From NCBI RefSeq assembly GCF_030410515.1, contig NZ_JAUHHD010000002.1, positions 475,419 through 539,418 of the forward strand: a stretch of DNA of 64,000 nucleotides, written 5' to 3'. Below are positions 61,269-64,000 of the stretch, in pieces. The notes beneath the pieces were generated by a model. It made no database searches. It had not been told where the DNA came from and saw nothing but the letters and a program-made list of their open reading frames with translations. Position numbers and translations under genes: made by a program. Each line of letters begins with the position of its first letter. Within the stretch, counting starts at the first letter, position 1. This DNA is from Arthrobacter sp. YD4 (GTDB lineage Bacteria; Actinomycetota; Actinomycetes; Actinomycetales; Micrococcaceae).

Positions 61269-62816
61269 TCAGTGGCCCGCGGGCCCTGCCGCCCCTTCGG
61301 TCTTGCGCATCAGCAGTGAGAGCACGAGCGCGGCGACGGCGATCGAGGCGGCGGTCAGGAACGCCGCGTGCATGCCCGCTGCCGGACCGGACGAGACGGA
61401 AACCACCGCGAAGATCGAGACCAGCAGCGCGGTGCCGGCCGCGCCGGCCACCTGCTGCAGGGTGCTCAGGATGGCCGAGCCGTGGGAGTACAGGTGCGGC
61501 GGCAGCGGGTTCAGCCCGGTGGTGAAGGCGGGGGTGAACAGCAGCGCCAGGCCAAGGCTAAGGGTCACGTGCAGGGCGATGATCCAATCCACCGGCGACT
61601 GTGCGTCCAGTCCGGCCAGCTGCCAGAGTGAGAGCACCATCAGCACGGAACCGGTCACGGTCAGCGGCAGCGGGCCCACCTTGTCGAACAGCCGGCCGAT
61701 CACCGGGCCCAGCAGCCCCATGGCGAGGCCGCCCGGGAGCAGCACCAGGCCGGTCTCCAGCGACTTCAGGCCTCGGATTTCCTGCAGGTAGAGCGGCAGC
61801 AGGATGACGGCACCGAACAGCGCGACCATCGCGACCACCAGCAGCAGCACGGAGACGGTGAACATCCGGAAGTTAAAGGCCCGCAGGTCCAGCAGCGGCT
61901 CGTCCCGCTTCTGCAGCCTCAGCTGCCGGAACACGAACGCGGTCAGGGCCACGACGCCGACGGCAAGCGCGGCGACGGCGGGGGCGGGCGGCCCGGAGGT
62001 GCCGCCGCCGATCTGGCTCAGCCCGTAGACCACGCCGCCGAAGGCCGGGATGGTCAGGACCACCGAGAGGGCGTCCAGGCGGGTCTTCTCGTTCTCGCCG
62101 ATGTTGCGCAGGAACTTGGCCCCGATCGCGAGGGCCAGCAGGGCGATCGGCAGGACGAAGACGAACATGAAGCGCCAGGAAAAGTTCTGCAGGATCAGGC
62201 CGGAGACCGTTGGACCCATGGCCGGTGCCACGGAGATCGCGATGCTGACGTTGCCCATGACCGCGCCGCGCCGGGAGATCGGCACCAGGGTCAGGATGGT
62301 GGTCATCAGCAGCGGCAGCATGATGGCGGTGCCCGCGGCCTGGACGATCCGGGCCAGCAGGAGCACCGCGAAGCCCGGGGCGAGGGCGGCCAGCAGGGTG
62401 CCGCCGGAGAACAGTCCCATGGCCAGCATGAAGACGGCCCGGGTGGTCAGCCGCTGCAGGATGAACCCGGTGGTGGGGATGACCACGGCCATGGTCAGCA
62501 TAAAGCCGGTGGCCAGCCACTGGACCGTTGGCGCGTCCACGCGCAGGTCCACCATGAGCCGCTGCAGTGCGACGTTCATGATGGTCTCGTTCAGGATCAC
62601 CACAAAGGTGGCCACCAGCAGGGTGGCGATGACAGTCACGGATTCGCGGGACAGCTTCTCCGGCGCGGGTTTGGCCGCGCGGGCGTTCGCGGCCGGGGAG
62701 CCTGCGGGGATTTCCGCGCGGTTTCCGTTTCCGGTGCCCTCTGCGTCGGTGCTTTCGGCGTCGATCCGGGGCGGGGCCAGACCCTCCTGGACGGTGGAAC
62801 GGGATTCTTCAGGCAT
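61269..62816 (-). CDS. DHA2-family MFS multidrug exporter
   Basis: 515 aa proton-driven drug exporter with 14 expected spans. Signatures: VILNETIMNVALQRLMVDLRVDAPTVQWLATGFMLTMAVVIPTTGFI (DHA2), RIVQAAGTAIMLPLLMT, and GAVMGNVSIAISVAPAMGPTVSGLILQNFSWRFMFVFVLPIALLAL. ATG at 62816 follows GAGGGA; the longer ORF adds an upstream ATG in frame. The N-terminal ~75 residues are polar. Substrates unknown. Confidence 0.9.
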   Translation of the reverse strand: MPEESRSTVQEGLAPPRIDAESTDAEGTGNGNRAEIPAGSPAANARAAKPAPEKLSRESVTVIATLLVATFVVILNETIMNVALQRLMVDLRVDAPTVQWLATGFMLTMAVVIPTTGFILQRLTTRAVFMLAMGLFSGGTLLAALAPGFAVLLLARIVQAAGTAIMLPLLMTTILTLVPISRRGAVMGNVSIAISVAPAMGPTVSGLILQNFSWRFMFVFVLPIALLALAIGAKFLRNIGENEKTRLDALSVVLTIPAFGGVVYGLSQIGGGTSGPPAPAVAALAVGVVALTAFVFRQLRLQKRDEPLLDLRAFNFRMFTVSVLLLVVAMVALFGAVILLPLYLQEIRGLKSLETGLVLLPGGLAMGLLGPVIGRLFDKVGPLPLTVTGSVLMVLSLWQLAGLDAQSPVDWIIALHVTLSLGLALLFTPAFTTGLNPLPPHLYSHGSAILSTLQQVAGAAGTALLVSIFAVVSVSSGPAAGMHAAFLTAASIAVAALVLSLLMRKTEGAAGPAGH

Positions 62817-62923
62817 GGGGTTCCCTCGGGGATGCGATGGCGGATTGGCGGACATGGCCGCCACTACGATTCTCAACCCTCCGGCCGGAAAGGTCATTCC
62901 CTCCCCGTCGGACTATTTGTTCC

Positions 62924-63811
62924 CTAGGAGTCCAGCGGCACGTTGTCGATCAGCCGCACCGGGCCCACCTTGGCCGCGATGAGCACCAAAGCCTCGCCCC
63001 GGAACGGCGTCTCGCGGCAGTTCTCCGCGAGCGGCTCCAGGGTGAGCGGATCGACGACGTCGAAGTAGTCCAGTTCCACGAGCGGCTGGGATTCCACCAG
63101 CGCGCGGGCGGAGTCCAGGTCGAGGGGTTCGTGCGCGTTCGCCCGGTCCTCCACCAGCCGCAGCGCCCGCGAGAGGACCAGCGCGGCCTCGCGTTCGGCG
63201 TCGGAAAGGAAGCGGTTCCGGCTGGAGAGCGCCAGCCCGTCCGCCGACCGCACGATCGGGACGGCCACGATCTCCACCGGGAAGTTCAGGTCGGCCACCA
63301 TCCGGCGCACCAGGGTCAGCTGCTGGGCGTCCTTCTGGCCGAAGTACGCCCGGTAGTCGGCCCGGCCGGCACCAGGCAGCCCGTAGTGCAGCAACTTCGC
63401 CACCACGGTCAGCGCGCCGTCGAAGTGCCCGGGGCGGGAGGCGCCCTCCCACTTCTCGGCCAGCGCGCCGGAGGTGATCCGGACCATCGGCTCCCCGCCG
63501 GGGTAGACCTCCTCGACGGACGGCGCGAACACAAGGTCCACGCCCTCCGCCTCCAGCAGCGCCAGGTCCGCCTCCAGCGTGCGCGGGTAGCGTTCCAGGT
63601 CCACGGCCTCGCCGAACTGCAGCGGGTTAACGAAGATGGTGGCCACCACCACGTCGTTCTGCGCGACGGCGGTGCGCGCCAGCGCGGCGTGGCCCTCGTG
63701 CAGGGCGCCCATGGTGGGGACGATGCCCTGGGAGCTGCCGCCCTTTTCGGTGAGCAGGCGGGCGCTCTCGGCGCGCAGCTGTGCGGCGGTGGTCACCAGC
63801 TGGATGGGCAT
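62924..63811 (-). CDS. panC: Pantothenate synthetase
   Basis: 295 aa enzyme joining pantoate and beta-alanine with ATP (CoA biosynthesis). HIGH-type motif [48 protein letters not shown] and [14 protein letters not shown] (KMSKS equivalent) are all present. Starts ATG 63811 with GGAAGGA. 26 nt from the upstream partial gene, probably one operon. Confidence 0.96.
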   Translation of the reverse strand: MPIQLVTTAAQLRAESARLLTEKGGSSQGIVPTMGALHEGHAALARTAVAQNDVVVATIFVNPLQFGEAVDLERYPRTLEADLALLEAEGVDLVFAPSVEEVYPGGEPMVRITSGALAEKWEGASRPGHFDGALTVVAKLLHYGLPGAGRADYRAYFGQKDAQQLTLVRRMVADLNFPVEIVAVPIVRSADGLALSSRNRFLSDAEREAALVLSRALRLVEDRANAHEPLDLDSARALVESQPLVELDYFDVVDPLTLEPLAENCRETPFRGEALVLIAAKVGPVRLIDNVPLDS

Positions 63812-63837
63812 ATCGGGGTCCTTCCTCAGGAAACGGT

Positions 63838-64000
63838 CAGTCCGGTGCGGCGCCGTCGAGCGCCTGGCGGATGCCGTCGACTTGGTCCGGCCTGAGCAGC
63901 CCGCGGCTGCCCGCGCGGCGGGCCGTCGCCCGCGCCATGGCCAGGTAGGCCTCCAGAATATCCCCGCCGGAGCCGCCGTCGAGGTCGCGCAGCGCCTCCG
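63838..64000 (-). CDS. Partial CDS, C-terminal 53 residues; probable DUF2520 protein
   Basis: Truncated by the window edge. The reading frame ends at TGA (63838-63840) and reads [21 protein letters not shown] then [21 protein letters not shown] and [11 protein letters not shown]. The helical C-terminus next to panC matches the Rossmann-like DUF2520 proteins that lie beside panC in actinobacteria; the assignment rests on synteny and a short end only. Confidence 0.55.

Overview
The window is a 64 kb piece of a high-GC actinobacterial chromosome, most likely from the Micrococcaceae (Arthrobacter or Pseudarthrobacter-like). The basis is the GC-rich codon use, the actinobacterial marker genes (Lsr2, Ku/LigD, ClpC, LysS, a Pho box, an HPr next to FruA), GTG/TTG starts, and many leaderless genes with a TAnnnT-N6-ATG start. 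The genus is inferred from gene content only. No insertion sequence, phage gene, CRISPR array or rRNA was seen. The only tRNA found is tRNA-Lys(UUU).

Layout. 1-2.5 kb: fructose PTS enzyme fruA followed by HPr. 2.5-7.3 kb: two small genes, then divergent ku and ligD (non-homologous end joining). 7.3-14.9 kb: acetyltransferases, an MHS-family transporter, a FUSC membrane protein, a short-chain dehydrogenase, an acyltransferase and DUF1304. 15-20.7 kb: an acid-sugar catabolic cluster on the minus strand (DUF1537 kinase, LtnD-like dehydrogenase, GntP permease, class II aldolase) with a divergent FadR-type regulator. 20.7-25.97 kb: a CsoR/CstR-family regulator, an SGNH hydrolase, dodecin, stress-type small membrane proteins, a PrmC-like methyltransferase, and a MarR / small protein / Ser-Thr kinase run. 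26.1 kb: tRNA-Lys. 27-33.3 kb: phosphate uptake, with DUF47-pit convergent to pstSCAB; pstS has a tandem Pho-box-like repeat. 33.5-43.4 kb: a FUSC protein, radA, a CopB-type copper ATPase with a CsoR-type operator, a membrane desaturase with its ferredoxin reductase, a PucR-like regulator and a kinase-GAF fusion. 43.6-51.8 kb: prfC, disA, mutY, the PTS-dependent dihydroxyacetone kinase dhaKLM and an ArgA-like acetyltransferase. 51.8-64 kb: an S9 peptidase, a Rieske lipoprotein, clpC, lsr2, lysS, tdk, an alpha/beta hydrolase, a DHA2 exporter, panC and the tail of a probable DUF2520 gene.

How genes work together. FruA and HPr form one phosphorelay, and HPr-type chemistry also feeds DhaM. Ku and LigD make the end-joining machine. 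DUF47-Pit and PstSCAB give low- and high-affinity phosphate uptake. The desaturase and reductase form an electron-transfer pair. The order radA-disA-mutY-clpC-lsr2-lysS-panC is, from memory, the same order as in Mycobacterium tuberculosis, so the right half is a conserved backbone with accessory genes inserted.

Most notable signals: a repeated leaderless-promoter signature at a dozen or more genes; an unassigned 84-nt structured element with its own promoter-like -35 at 27172-27255, followed by a possible 23-codon leader ORF; a perfect 15-bp inverted repeat straddling the DUF1304 start; a 13-bp word shared by the CsoR-family regulator's promoter and the copB promoter; and an acid-sugar operon in which an FbaA-type aldolase sits where an OtnC-type decarboxylase would be expected.
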